Shown here in pieces: positions 49,393-62,202 of a stretch of DNA of 64,000 nt. The DNA is taken from the NCBI GenBank assembly GCA_000499405.2, contig HG738137.1, positions 28,207,756-28,271,755 on the forward strand. Reading direction: 5' to 3'. Each line of letters begins with the position of its first letter. Position 1 is the stretch's first letter. This DNA comes from Onchocerca volvulus. Lineage: Eukaryota; Nematoda; Chromadorea; Rhabditida; Onchocercidae. Made by a program: the position numbers and the translations under genes. Below the pieces are notes generated by a model, which was given only the letters and a program-made list of their open reading frames with translations, was not told where the DNA came from and made no database searches.

Positions 49393-52154
49393 CCAAAATA
49401 GATTGATAATGTCAATAATTTAATTATTCTATTTAATCTAATCTGCTATTTAAAATGTCGGTCATCTAATCATAAATCTGAAATTAAAAAAGAAAAGTGT
49501 TAAAATTACTTGCTGTTGAAGGCTAATCGATCTTGAGTGGGAAGACCCATTCGACTGCACAAGGCAGCAATTAATCTCAGTATTTTATCATCAAATGATT
49601 TGCACCCAACGTTCTCGATTACATCAACGCGTGGGTGTCCAAGCCAAGCCTACATAAAAATTGAAATGAGTTTAATTCACAACTTCATTTGTATCATCAA
49701 TTTTTAAAAATTTTGATAATGCTAAGTTAAGTAATTCATAAAATGACAGCGCACACTGACCCTTTTTATTTTTTCCACATATTATCTTCTTTAGAATATC
49801 CCCAAATTTGGCCATTTATAAGCTTGCAACAGTAAGCGTTGCTACGCAATGTTATTCGGTTCCAAAGTTGTCCGATTTTTAGTACGATTAAAATCAGAAT
49901 TGTAATGAGGAAAAGGAAATCGAGAGACGGAGGTTTTCAAATGAAGTATATCTTCAAAACATAACTTAAATCAAGTAAGGGTTCAAATAAATGAAGAGTA
50001 ACCATGAAAAATATCAAAACCTATTTTAAAGTCTTAGAAATTTTCGAAAATCAACAAGTTTTAGAAATAATAAATGTTTTTTCCAATCAAAAAAAAAAAA
50101 AAAAAAAATTAGTTACATCTCGGGTAAGTCGATCTTGTTCTATAGCTTCCTGAACAGTTTCGCTTCTTACATTACTATTTGCCAAAGTATAATATTCTTC
50201 AGCACCATCTGCTGCTGTGGTCATATGCAAAATCTACAAGTAAGTATTTTCAATAATCGCAAATTAAAAAAAAAAAGGATTTAAATATTGCAAAATTGAA
50301 ATATTTAAGTATATCAGCACTTAAAACATTGGATAAATTCTTCAAATGATGTAACTTAGCAGCAATATTTTGGATATTTGTTGATATTTAAGAATTTGAG
50401 TCTCAGAACTTGATTCAAAATATTATTTCAAACCCTACAGTTTGCCTGAATTAACAAGCGAAATTTATGAATATCTATGTTCCTTCACTATGAATAAATT
50501 AGATTTCAAGAATTACAGCATCGACTTTATGAGGGAAAAAAAAGATGCCATTACATAATTTGTTATAAGAATTACAGAATTAAGAAGCAGAGATGTCCTA
50601 GAATAAAGACTGAACGAAACGTTGAATACATATTCTTTTAAAAATGTTAAAATACATTTCGGAACAGTAATATGTCCATTTTTCTTTTTAAAAAGAAAAT
50701 CACATAGGCATTTAAGAATCTTCTACTAATAAACTGCTAATTAAAAATCATAATTCGAAAGGCTCAGAATAAAATTTCGAGAACTTACTTGGTCATACCT
50801 ATCTTCTCGTAGACTGAATTGATCCAAATTAACTTCCTCTAATATTCGGGCCCAAGATTTCTTGTCGACATATGCTGATGGATCCATAGCTCCACGATCA
50901 CATATGATCAAGATACGTTCAGCACTTGATGCATTAGCTTGATTAAAGAAAACCTGCCAATTTTTTCAACCACCAATACAGAAATCATTTAGAAACAACA
51001 TTTAATCAAATCAGTAACTATCATTCTTACGATTTACCATTTTTTTCTAAAAAAACGAAAAATTTGAAATACTAAACCAAAGCATATCAATGCAATAATT
51101 TCTCGTTTTTTTAAATGGTTTATATATACTCTAATAAGTGACAAAGTTTAATTATGCATCATCATACCGATCAATGAAATTCTGACTGTGTTTAGTCAGA
51201 ATGTCATTGATCGGTATGATGATGCATAATAACGCTTGCTACAATACGAATAAGTTAAGAGTGCACGTGACTCCAGTATGTTGCAAATTTTTTTTTTTAT
51301 CTATAATAATTTACAACAAGAAGAAAAATAAAAAGTTGGTTTTTTAAAATCCAGCATAATAGGATGGTTAATAAATGAGCAATAATCTGCTACTATACGA
51401 TAAATAATCTTTCAGCAACAAAAAAGAAGTTTAAATTCTTACCGTTTCAATTCTTAGCAAAGTTAATAACAGGTCCTTTTGAAATTTATAGGCTTGCTCC
51501 TGTGTTAACTCAGCGAATTTCACGCCACCACCAAGCAATATATTAGCTGTTTCGGGTACGGTATATACTTTCCATCCAATTTCCTCGAAAAATGTTCGAA
51601 GACGATCCTAAAAACCATAGAATAATACTAGTTAAGAATCAACTGCCAGATTGCATTAATGATGGACAAACAAATTACTAGTGAAAAATATAGAACAAAG
51701 TAGTCTGTCATAAAATACTCTGACTCAGAAAATCAAAAAATAAAGAGCCAGAAAATCAAAGCAAATCTTTCACTTATACGATTTTACAGATAAGATTACT
51801 TACTGATAACTAAAATCTTAAAGAATCCATATTCTAAAATTTGTCTTGTCTTTTTTCCAAACAATTGAGTTATTCTTCGTTCCATACAACCTACTGTAAT
51901 TCCTACTATATTTCTTTCCATAATAACAAGTTTTTATCATGCTTTTAAATAAATGAACCAATAGAACTGGATTAAATTGGGTGCTTTAAAGTACCAGATT
52001 CAAAACGACTTTACAATCTTTTCAAACAATAAAAGTAGTTTGAAGTAAAAATCAAATTTCTTACTTGTCCTGTAGTTTTCCCACCACATGGACCACCTGT
52101 AAGGACAATTTTGTAAATATGACGTTTGGTAACAATTTGATCCGGTTGAGTCAT
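47810..52154 (-). CDS. Ttd14: TTD14-type P-loop NTPase (AAA_28/NadR-like domain plus C-terminal domain), eight exons
   Basis: Homologue of Drosophila TRPL-translocation-defect 14, a GTP- and phosphoinositide-binding protein needed for trafficking of a TRP channel; the nematode role is not known. Exons (minus): 52154-52065, 51607-51443, 50953-50789, 50233-50117, 49649-49510, 49121-49016, 48638-48447, 48025-47810; phases agree: 396 aa. Walker A GGPCGGKT is at 20-27; the Walker B-like [10 protein letters not shown] is at about 100-109. The C-terminal half contains [24 protein letters not shown] and LLETYTT, conserved in the family. The start at MTQPDQ (52,154) was chosen; the frame is open upstream to an ATG at 52,235. 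Intron 7 appears to use a GC donor. The protein seems complete. Confidence 0.9.
49350..49391. repeat. (TA)n microsatellite in a TTD14-type gene intron
   Basis: About twenty TA repeats between exons 5 and 6. Simple repeat, likely length-variable. Confidence 0.85.
51151..51230. ncRNA. Near-perfect intronic hairpin, 37-bp stem, 6-base loop (candidate small-RNA precursor or palindromic element)
   Basis: Arms 51,151-51,187 and 51,194-51,230 pair at 36 of 37 positions around the loop GTGTTT. It lies in intron 2 of the TTD14-type gene. The length suits a microRNA precursor or a hairpin siRNA source, but the lack of bulges is also typical of a tiny foldback transposon. I do not recognise the sequence as a known miRNA family. 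Because it is palindromic, the transcribed strand cannot be told. Confidence 0.4.
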
Positions 52155-55100
52155 TCGAAATTTTTCGATTCGGACTGCAAGCTGTTGGCAATGCCTGAGT
52201 TTATAGTAGTGTTGTATGAGAATGGAGCACAACAAATATCAAATGAATTGCGATTTAACCATCGTGAGGATAAGCTGCAGCGAAAGCAACGAATGAAGGT
52301 TAAACGGCACTAATAAATTCAGCAATCAAAAATTTGTCGATCATCTATGCCACCATGGATCTAATTATCATGTGATCGGAGGATCTGTGCACGGTATTAT
52401 TATGATAGATAAGATACACAGCAATCTGTAACCGTTAAGATACACAGCAATCTGATAACCGTAAATTTCACTAAGGAAATAATATATGAGATTAGTGTTA
52501 TCTATGGAATCTTTTGATTGCTCTCACAAAATATAAAAACATCAATTATGATGAAAATCACCAATATTAATAACAAATCAAATAAGATACTAATTATATA
52601 TTAACTACAAAATTAAAAACTAGAAATTCGCGACGTTAATCACGTAAGACACTAATTATCGCACAACATTAATTACAAATTAAAAAGACAATCCATCCAC
52701 ACATCTTTTGTTTTTCCGCTCCCGTATGCACGAATTTTACATGTTTTAGACTGGGTTCCCGTGAAATATCAGGTGAGAGAGTGATATTGGTTTCGGGAAA
52801 TTTCGAAGGTTATGGTTCTAAAAGTATTCTGAAGGCAGGTTTTTTGAGATAATAAAATATATGAAGAAAAAATTGAAAGAAAAGGAAAATGAAAAAGAAA
52901 ATAGTGAGAGTATTAGAATTGAAATGTAAAATTCAGCTTAACAATTGTTCGCTATTTCTAAAAAATTTTTTAAGGTTAGTTAAAGGCGAATTGGCTTTGA
53001 TAAGTTTTGAATTTAGATGAAGTTTTTTTTCTTATTTGGAAAAATTGGGAGAAGCAAATCTTTTTTTCTGAAATTTATATATTTTTTTTTTTTTTTTTTG
53101 AATTATTATCGATTCTCCGCAATATATGCAACATTTTAGCCGCCATTGTGTGATTTAATAAATAGCAAACAATTTTTTACGTTTTTTCTTTTTTTTTTTC
53201 GAAAATAAATTTCTAGTGCTGACGGCACTAGAAATTCAAACTATTCCATCTAGATATCTCTTTAATGATCAAATTTTTCATCGAATTTGTGGCGATCAAA
53301 AAAAATGGATAAATTACCAAACTTTCACACAATTACGGATATGAAATGTTAGACGGACAAACGGGGTGATAATTAATCTGGAAGCGGAAAATTAATCAAA
53401 AAAAGAAAAAAAAATGATTCAGAAATCGAGAATATTTAGATAGACAACAGACGAGATATAGAAGTTCATCAAAAAAATTATTTATCCAACTTCAAATGTT
53501 AACTGCTCCTCCTTCATCTATTCTCTTCCTGTTTCCTATCAACATTTCCTGGAATAAATTTCAGAAAGAAAATTATATCTGACGAGTCATCTTTGTGAGT
53601 TGCAAAAATTCCTTACGACATTCAAAAAATATCAAGTCCATGAATAAATTCAAGTCTAAGTATTTTTGAATTATAGGTTTAGTTTTTCAATTCAAATTTT
53701 TCAAATTTATAAATCTAACTTTACCAATGAGAGAAAAAAATGTAAATCATGAATGAATGATAGGATAATTTTTTAGCAAAATATGATACAGTAGTTCAAA
53801 TTGTTGCGTATGATCAATTTATATGTTATTGTTGCAAAAGTGTCTCATAAAAGAATTTCAGATATGTTGCTGAAAGAATAATCTTTGCCTTCATAAATTA
53901 TTTACACTGAAAAAATGATTCTTGCTCTGATAACTGTTTACATTGCTTATATATGATTGCTCTTCGATCAATTCAATTTTTAATAAACATTAAAATTTAA
54001 CTGCTTTCCATTTTTTTCTTCCTTTTTATCAAAAATTTGAATTCAGCCATTAATGATGCAAAATGTATTTTTATACATTTTACAAATTTCATCAAGATTT
54101 AATCATTTGTAAATTTTTTTTTTATTATTTTTTTACTTCAACATTTGTAACATTTTATACCAAAAATTATTGTCTTGCTTATAGTCCATAATATTGGCCC
54201 GAACATAGTTATGCATTAGAAATAATGGACAAAAAAAAAACAAAAAATAATACGAAAAAGATTCTTGCTGCTAATAATTTCGAGTAATAACTTTAATTAA
54301 AAACTATTACAGCAATTTTTAGCACTGAAATGAAATTTTACTAAAAAATTAGAATTTAAAATGAAACTACTGTAAAGGTGGAAATTTAAAACAAAAGGAA
54401 GAAGTCGTCAATTATACGATGAGTTATGAATGACAGACAAATATTGGCGGATATATGCATACATAATCAAAATAGTGTGAAATTATTAGTCAAAAATGGA
54501 AAAATAATATCATATTTAGTTGTAAGAAAAATTCGAGAGAAACATTTTTAATATTAAATTAACACAGGAAGTGTGTTACCATGGCAATTTATTTCATCAT
54601 CGGGAATATATTTTAGATAGCAATGTTGCCAGTTTAAATTATTTGATGTATTATATTTTCAAAAATTTTGGAAAACATTCCTGAATATTTATATCATATT
54701 TAGAATGCTCATTATTTTTTAATATGATAGAAATATGTCGTGAAAACTTTTTTAGATTCGTTCTATGATATCGTATTATAATTCTAGTTAGATAGTCAAA
54801 ATTAATCATTATTTTGGAAATCAAAATCAATCATTAAGCTTATTTTCATCGCATGATTATAGTAAACAAAATTTTATTTCATGTCAGTTTTTTCAGAAAT
54901 AACACATTAACACATTATCTATGCTTTAAGAATTTGTCAGCAAATTTTCCAAGCTGTAATAATTTTATTAGTGAGTCATTCAGTAAACAATACTGATCAG
55001 TAAAGAAGGATAACAGAAACTGATGAACGTGGTTCAGTAATATTCATTATATGTAAAAATCTACATTTCTATTACAGATCAGAATTATGTAAAATTACGT

Positions 55101-56791
55101 TAAATTATAATCATGAAAAAGAAAATGAATTAAAGATATAATATGGCAAAAAAACAATTTCTTAAATATTATTGATTAAAAAAAAGACAAATTTTATCAG
55201 CAGACAATTATTTGAAAGTTGAAGAATTATGATAAATAATCGGAATATTTAATGAAATTACAATAAAAGCTACAATAATGATTGCTTTCGCACAACAGCA
55301 AAAATTTAAATACATTCAGTTTAAATGTATTAACCGTTCTCTCAAAAATGAAATAGTTTTATGAATATATGTAACAAATATGAAAGGCTAATTTTAATTT
55401 TTCTTCAATTGATCAAAACTTAATGGAAGCGAATGAAAAACAAAACCATTATTGATTTAAGTTACGATAAAATCCAAATTAGAGTTGGATGAATTAATAT
55501 TGAATAACATCTTAAGTGCTGAAGATGAGATGAAAATGAAATGATTTCAAAGATTTCAAAAAAATTGCAATAAAATGATAATCAATCAATTATTGCATTA
55601 TTATAGCAATCACAAAATTAATATATTTGATGAGAAGATTCAATTTCATTCTTTTCATAACTTTATTTAAATTATTTGCGATAACTTAAGTAAAAGTTAA
55701 TCTGGAATGATTCTTTTCAATGATTAAAAATGATTAATCTGTTTCGAAATGAAATAGATCGCTATGACTTTGTTTGAAGTACAACTGAAGAAAAAGTAGG
55801 ATTCTAACCACATTTAATTAATTTGAACTAAATTTAATTAAATTATAATTTGAACGAAATAAAATTTTAAACAAGTCATAATGTTAAAAAAGAAAAGAAT
55901 GATATCAAAATAATCAAATAAAAACCAAAGATACTGAAATAAAATAAATTAAATAAATTGAAAATTAAACTATAAATAGAAAATTATTATTTATTTTCCC
56001 ATAAATTAACTAACATTCCCATGCAAACAGATGTAATTAAATATTTTTCAAAAATGAAGAAAAAACAAAATGAAAAGAGGAAAGGAAATGAATTAATTTC
56101 CTTTTGAATCATTCATTATTTCCTATTTTTTTCTGCTAATACTAAAACTGCTGTTGTCGTTAAATTTTTATTCTATTTTCTTTTCTATCTGAAATCTTTC
56201 AAATATATTTTAGGAAAGAAAAAAATTAATTTTTGAAAAAAAAAGAGGAAATTCTTGTTTGCAAACTTTTCTTGAGCTTTCAAATATATTGAAAAAAAAA
56301 AAAACAGAAAGGAAATTCAGAAAAAAGTATTTGTAATCTATTTATGATCATCTAATTAATTTTTTTCCAATCCAATTTATTTCGCAATTTTCTCATTTTT
56401 TAATATACATGTTAATATCATATCATTATAGTTCCGGATAAGTGCTAAATTTATACTGCTGCAGTATCAAATTAATGATTAATACTATTCACCAAGTGAT
56501 ATAATATGATATTTTCAATAATGAAATTAATCCTCAAATAATCAAGAAATGATGGAAAATTTCCTCTCCTCATGAACCTTAGCAATATTTTTTTCCAACT
56601 TGTCAAAATATAATCTTACATACAATTTCTGACAAGCTAATTGTGAAAACTTTGGAAGTAATTGATTTTAGGATTATCATAAATCTTTTCTGCAATGAAT
56701 ATAGATATTTCATTGCCTTCCTAATATCCTAGCAACGGTGTGACTATAATTTAATCAGAATAATTTGCAGACAAATTCCCTCTGATTCAAA
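52155..56791. other. Long AT-rich intergenic region
   Basis: Between two minus-strand genes. The first part is the presumptive upstream region of the TTD14-type gene. No exon, tRNA or transposon protein was recognised in 52.3-56.8 kb. A near-duplicate word, GATACACAGCAATCTG, occurs at 52,409 and 52,439. The rest is poly-A/T and simple AT sequence. Confidence 0.5.
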
Positions 56792-57466
56792 ATAATTATG
56801 AATCCCCATACTTTTCTCTATGATATATTTTCTTCAATTTAAAAAAAAGAGATCCGGTTTCAAAATAAAAAAAAGAAAAAGTTTATATCACTGAATTCAA
56901 AAAATAATGCATCTTACACATAAGTGCTTCTCAATATGATTATGCTTGATTTAAGACAATCCTGATTAAGAAAAGATAACCGGAAAACTTTCCATCAGTT
57001 TCGATTATTTAGCAATTCTGAAGAATTAAATCACCCCTTAATCTTACTACTTGAAATTTTGTTATATTTACAATTCATGATAAGACAATATAACTGCTTC
57101 GACTTCAGTTTCAGCAGTAATAATATTTCAAAGATTTCATGACTATTATCACATACCTTACTGAAATAGTCATTCACTACTACAGGTGATGTAAATTCTT
57201 ATTTCAGAATTGCTGAATAATCAAAATTCAATGGAAAGTTTCCCCGTTATCTGTCCTTTTAGAACCGAATATAATCAGGATGAAGTCTTAAATCAAGCAT
57301 AATCACATTGAGAAGCACTTATGTGAAAGATGTATTACTTTTTTGATTCACTGATATAAGTTTTTACAAGTTTTTTTTTTTCTCTTTTTTTTTTAAAATC
57401 AGATCTCGTTTTTTCTGAATTAGAGAAAATATATCAAAGGGAAAAGATATTAGAATTCATAATTAT
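56792..57466. repeat. Large imperfect inverted repeat (foldback), arms about 250-280 bases
   Basis: Left arm 56,792-57,037 and right arm 57,185-57,466 are reverse complements with scattered mismatches and poly-A/T length differences. Anchor words include ATAATTATGAAT, CATAAGTGCTTCTCAAT, GATTATGCTTGATTTAAGAC and AGCAATTCTGAA. The spacer is about 147 bases. No coding frame spans it. It may be a MITE/foldback element or the remnant of an inverted duplication. It lies 0.3 kb beyond the cyclin C polyadenylation signal. Confidence 0.8.
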
Positions 57467-57770
57467 AACAACAACGGCAATCCATGTACTTATTCTACGT
57501 ATGGTAAAAAAAAAAAAGCCATATATTCTGTTAAAATTACACACATATCTCATCAAAAAATGCAGAATGTCAATATTTATTTATCAGACTTCGAAAAACA
57601 AATAAAAATTACATATATTTCATTTCATATATCACAGGAAATAACACATGAAGAGTAAAGCTCACTAAGAGAAATACAGGATACATAAGGTATAGGACTG
57701 TAGAATAGCCCTGGAATGAAAAATGAGCACAGTCTATACTTGGATACTATTGTATATGTTTATGTATACA

Positions 57771-57776
57771 TTTATT
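57771..57776 (-). promoter_or_regulatory. Candidate polyadenylation signal of cyclin C
   Basis: AATAAA on the minus strand, 106 bases after the stop codon. Normal distance for a short nematode 3' UTR. Confidence 0.55.
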
Positions 57777-57881
57777 GTTTGCTGAATTCAAGATAAGGTT
57801 CATCTATCTTCCTCAAAAAGTAATAGAAAGAATTTCAGAAACTGCCTGGAAGGGAATATTTAATTTTTTCTTGTCGCATAA

Positions 57882-60800
57882 TTAATGTGTTTCAAACTTC
57901 ATATTACCAACTGGAGGCATAGGTGGTGGGCCCATAGTAACACTTTGATGTACATTCATGTTATTTACTTGAAGACCACCATGAGAATGTGACTGCATCA
58001 TAGTAGTACCTGACGACTGTGGACCTGGATTTGGACGCGGAATTTTTTGCAGAATAGCAACAAGCTGTTCTTTTTCGTCAAATGTTTTCCAAACGCTATA
58101 CAAATTTATGATGATTTTTTGGATTTCCAGTACCTAAAATAAAATCTGAAGTTATATTCCATTCACGCAGATTAATGTTTCAAAATACTGAAGCAATATT
58201 TCAATTTAAACTTATAAGATTTCTTATCAAATCTTAAGCTACAAAAATTAATAAAGATTCAGAACTGATCACCACTTCATTAAATAAATTTCTGACCATA
58301 CGGAATGTTCGTGCTGAATCTGATCAATACAAATGCATTCTTCAACGGAGTAATATTACCCATCAAAACTATTCATCTTGCTACTCGATATCAGAGATAA
58401 AAAAAAAAAAAAAAAAGCGGTGAATTTATTAGATCAATTCGAAAATCTGATATAAAGCTCAATATAGGAAAATAATGCCTCCAAAGAAATAGGAATGAGC
58501 TTTCACCTTTTCAAAATCCACTGCAAGCTCGGCAAACCAATTTTTCAGCTCTCTGTCTCTATTTGTCCAAACTGATGCTATCAAAATGCATGCTAAAAAA
58601 ACCAGAACATTTTTAGCATGAATTTTGCAAGCACTTACAGTTTGATTAGCTTTTCGCTCTTTTATACGTAAATGCATACTAAAAATAATCAAAGGACTGA
58701 TTTGTACGTCAAGTTTATTTTGACTTATCAACAAAACTAGTAACTCTTTTTCCACTTCTAATTCCTTGTTGATAACAATTTATTATCTTCAAAATATTTA
58801 TAAATTGATGCAGCAATTATCAATCTCTCACAGGAAACATGTGAACTCATTTCCTTATGTAGTCTAATCTAAAAAATATTTCAATACTTCGATCCATAGA
58901 AACTTTCTGGATACGAAATGAAACTTACCAATTGCAATCTGATGAGGAGGATACATTAATGAAAGATCCGTTCTTGTGCAATCATTACAAATTTTCCAAG
59001 CATACGATGATACTGTATCGAGATCTTTATGTTCCCTTCCCATTTCAGCTATTAATTGATTCAACGGTCTGTAAATGATTTCTTCAAAATTCTAAAATCG
59101 GCCATAATTTTTAGCATTAAAATATTTCCACAATTTTTGACCATATCTTTGTAATCAAACTTTCATAATAAAAAAGTAGAAATCTGGAAAAGATACAATT
59201 ATTTGAATTCTCAAACATGAACTACAAATTTAAAATTTATATCTAAGTTGTATTCTAATTTTCTCATTCCATTTAAACTAGCTGCATAATTTGTTTATTA
59301 TGATATTCAGATAAAAAATTTCATCAATGACAATTTTTATTATGCTCTTCACAACAGTACAGAAATTTAGATAAGCACAAACCTGTATGGATGATAAACA
59401 ATTAGGCAGCAATCTAAAATTTCTAAAAGAAAGAATTCTGCTTCTTGTATATGTTGCACTCGTATCATCAAATCTTGCTGTATGAAGGGCCATCGTTTTA
59501 CTGCAATTGCAACATTTCACAAAAACAAAACAACAAATAATAGTTTCAATGGATAAATAAGAATGAGAGAAGAATTATTCGATTTATATTCCATTATCCT
59601 TTTATTTCATTCATTGCTTCAGATAATATAAAAGATTCTTCTCAATTCATAAAAATATTTTACAGAATAAGTTAATATAAAACAAAGCATACAACTTGAA
59701 TTATATTGTTTTCATTAAAGAATAATCGAAAATAATACTGAAAGAAGAAAATAAAGGAGTAAATTTATATCTAAGTGTATTAGCTACAATGATTTCTCAC
59801 TGCAAACTCAATTGTTTTTGAATGGACAAAGATCATTTTAACTTGGACTTTAGTTATAATTACCATCGGAAATTATACGATATTCTGCTAATTCATCTAT
59901 CCATTGTGCATTATAAGAAAATTAAAACTGCCTTCGACAAAACAGATAACCAAAAAAATTTTCAAGAAGTTCAGTAACTTACAAGCATTATTTGTAGCCT
60001 GTATGAGTTTATTGTGTGACATCATTCCATGTTCTTCAACTTTAGATGCAAGAAACAAGGAAGTAGGCGCTAACAAAAATGGATCAATATCTTTCAGCGA
60101 CCGTCTGAAATGAAAATAAGCGTGAAAAAAATTTTATCTTGAAGTCCAACAATTTTCATATCCGAAAATTTGATAAGAATTTCAGTTCCTGCATTTATAC
60201 CTTTCATTTTTTAATAGAAAATTTTACAAAATTTTATTACCTCGCATAGAAACGACGAAAATAAACACAAGCAGTAGCGATCACTTGCATCCGTGTTTTA
60301 TGAGGTTGCTGTGAATCCATTCCAATGGCATGTATAACTGAAAAGCTTTTTAAATTCATGACAAAAATGAAAAACAACACTACAGAATGCAAGATTATTC
60401 CATCGATTGTGAAGTTCTTCTATGAGTCACATATTTTGGAGCAGAACATGTGTCAATGACAACAATGAATAATATAACATAAATTACTTACAATTACAAA
60501 AAAATATCATTAATTTCGTATATTCTTCCTCTGTAATACACTTCATATCTTCGCCACGCATTCGCAGAATGTCCTGCTTGTCTAAAATCCATTGCTCCCT
60601 AGAATTTTCTGCTTATACATCTAATTCACTAACGCATTTTATATAATATGAATAAAAAAAAGAGAAAAGAAACGTTACCTCATAATCAACATTCAATTCA
60701 TAAAATTCCTTATGCTGTGCAAAATATACAAAATATAAAAAAAATATAAACAAAATATAAACTGTGTAGAATCTTTCTGCCAGAAATGTAAATTTAGAAA

Positions 60801-60914
60801 CAAAAATATGATCATACGCATTACAGCTATATCTCATTTACAAAATTAATCTGCACAAGCATAAATTATAATTTTTACAAACCAGTGTGAACTTTGCCAA
60901 AAGTTCCCTGCCAT
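57882..60914 (-). CDS. cic-1: Cyclin C, regulatory subunit of the Mediator CDK8 kinase module, eight exons
   Basis: Partners CDK8 in the nucleus to control RNA polymerase II transcription. Exons (minus): 60914-60883, 60598-60492, 60337-60241, 60104-59983, 59500-59383, 59068-58929, 58592-58507, 58133-57882; all GT-AG with matching phases: 317 aa. Signatures: the invariant start MAGNFWQSSHW, the first cyclin fold with VYFRRFYARRSLKDIDP and LAPTSLFLASKVEE, EAEFFLLEILDCCLIVYHPYRPL, then the second fold with RTDLSLMYPPHQIAIACI and NWFAEL. The C-terminus is about 30 residues longer than the human protein (283 aa), a low-complexity tail rich in Ser, His, Met, Asn and Pro. The start is fixed by the conserved N-terminus. 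Fully intact. Confidence 0.95.
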
Positions 60915-60951
60915 TTCATCGCATAGCTTGCCGTTATGCTTCCATCACTCA

Positions 60952-60963
60952 TAACTTTAACAT
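60952..60963 (-). promoter_or_regulatory. Possible splice acceptor before cyclin C
   Basis: On minus, ATAACTTCAG ends about 50 bases before the cyclin C ATG, fitting a spliced-leader site or the end of a 5'-UTR intron. Two short out-of-frame ATG frames lie between it and the start. Confidence 0.3.
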
Positions 60964-62202
60964 CTGAAGTTATAGATAGACCAGGAACTGATCAAAGTCA
61001 TTATTCTTTATCTCTAATTATAAATGCTGTTATATGTGCTCGTATGAATAATACATAACATAGACATCTATACAAATGAGAACAAATAATGTGCCTTATT
61101 AATGAGTATTAATTGATCAATATATGCAATAAATAAGCATGTAAGCTTACATAATATATGAGAAAACTTCATTAAACTAATATTTACTAGAAAATTCTAT
61201 TATGCAAAACTTCCTATTACATGGTTATTTATATTTGATATACTAAACTATAAATATCTTTTATTGAAATAAACCATGAAAATCAAATAAAAATCTCAGT
61301 TGTATCTCTAACATGTTATAATGAGGATTGAATGTACAGACAGATTAAACGGCGATTATTTGAGAACTTCTCCTCTCTATGTATAACTTTCACGCATGAG
61401 TTGCTTGCTCTCAATCACTGTAATCGTAACGAATTATAATTCTTCCATCATTCTCTCACTCTTTAAACAATATATCTCAAGAATCCTGATCATTACTCCA
61501 ATCTTTTTTCTATGTAGTACCTGTGAAAGCCTTTTCCCCTCAACTTAGTTACACTTCTCATAATGGTCTTTTCGTTTTACGATCCAAATCGCTATTTGTT
61601 ACTTCTGATTTCCGTATGAAATTTCTAATCCTATGTGTTGACTAAGTCCAGAAAATCCCGAACTTTCGAGAAGTCAGACCAAGAAATTTAGTCCTTCATA
61701 TTTGCTCAGTAAAAATTATGTTGTGCTACGCAATCATCATCCAGTAATTTGCTACAGTCATCATTCGGTAATTATAATGAACTAAATAAAGACATTAGAG
61801 TTGGCAGAATTTTAAATAATCATGTTGCATTTGAATTTATTTGTATTTTCATCCAATACGTAGAAAATTTCGCATTACACTGATATATGATTTCATAACA
61901 ATTGACTTTTTATAAAAGAAAATCAAAGGATTGAGAGCAGTACTTACAGAAAATTTATCGATCACTCTTTTCATAATAAATAACAATCAATCTATATGCT
62001 TTTTTTTTTTTTAAAAAAAAATACAAACAGACATTATTTCAATTCATGTTCATCTGCTCAATTTCAAATTTTAAACGTAAATACAAGCCGATTTGTTCAT
62101 TTAATTGTAATTATTGTGCCAAATATTAAGAAATATCGAATGAATTACATGAGAATCATAAATGATCTGAAATGAAAGAGTAAAACACAAGAAATCAAAG
62201 TA
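60964..62202. other. Intergenic region between cyclin C and the NUP42-like gene
   Basis: 1.2 kb of AT-rich DNA between two genes on the same strand. No exon was recognised. The spacing is long for a worm operon, so co-transcription is possible but unsupported. Confidence 0.5.

Noticed and set aside
52155..52235. Longer N-terminus for the TTD14-type protein starting at 52,235
   Set aside because: The extra residues lack family similarity and the frame is only incidentally open; the ATG at 52,154 fits the family better, though not proven.
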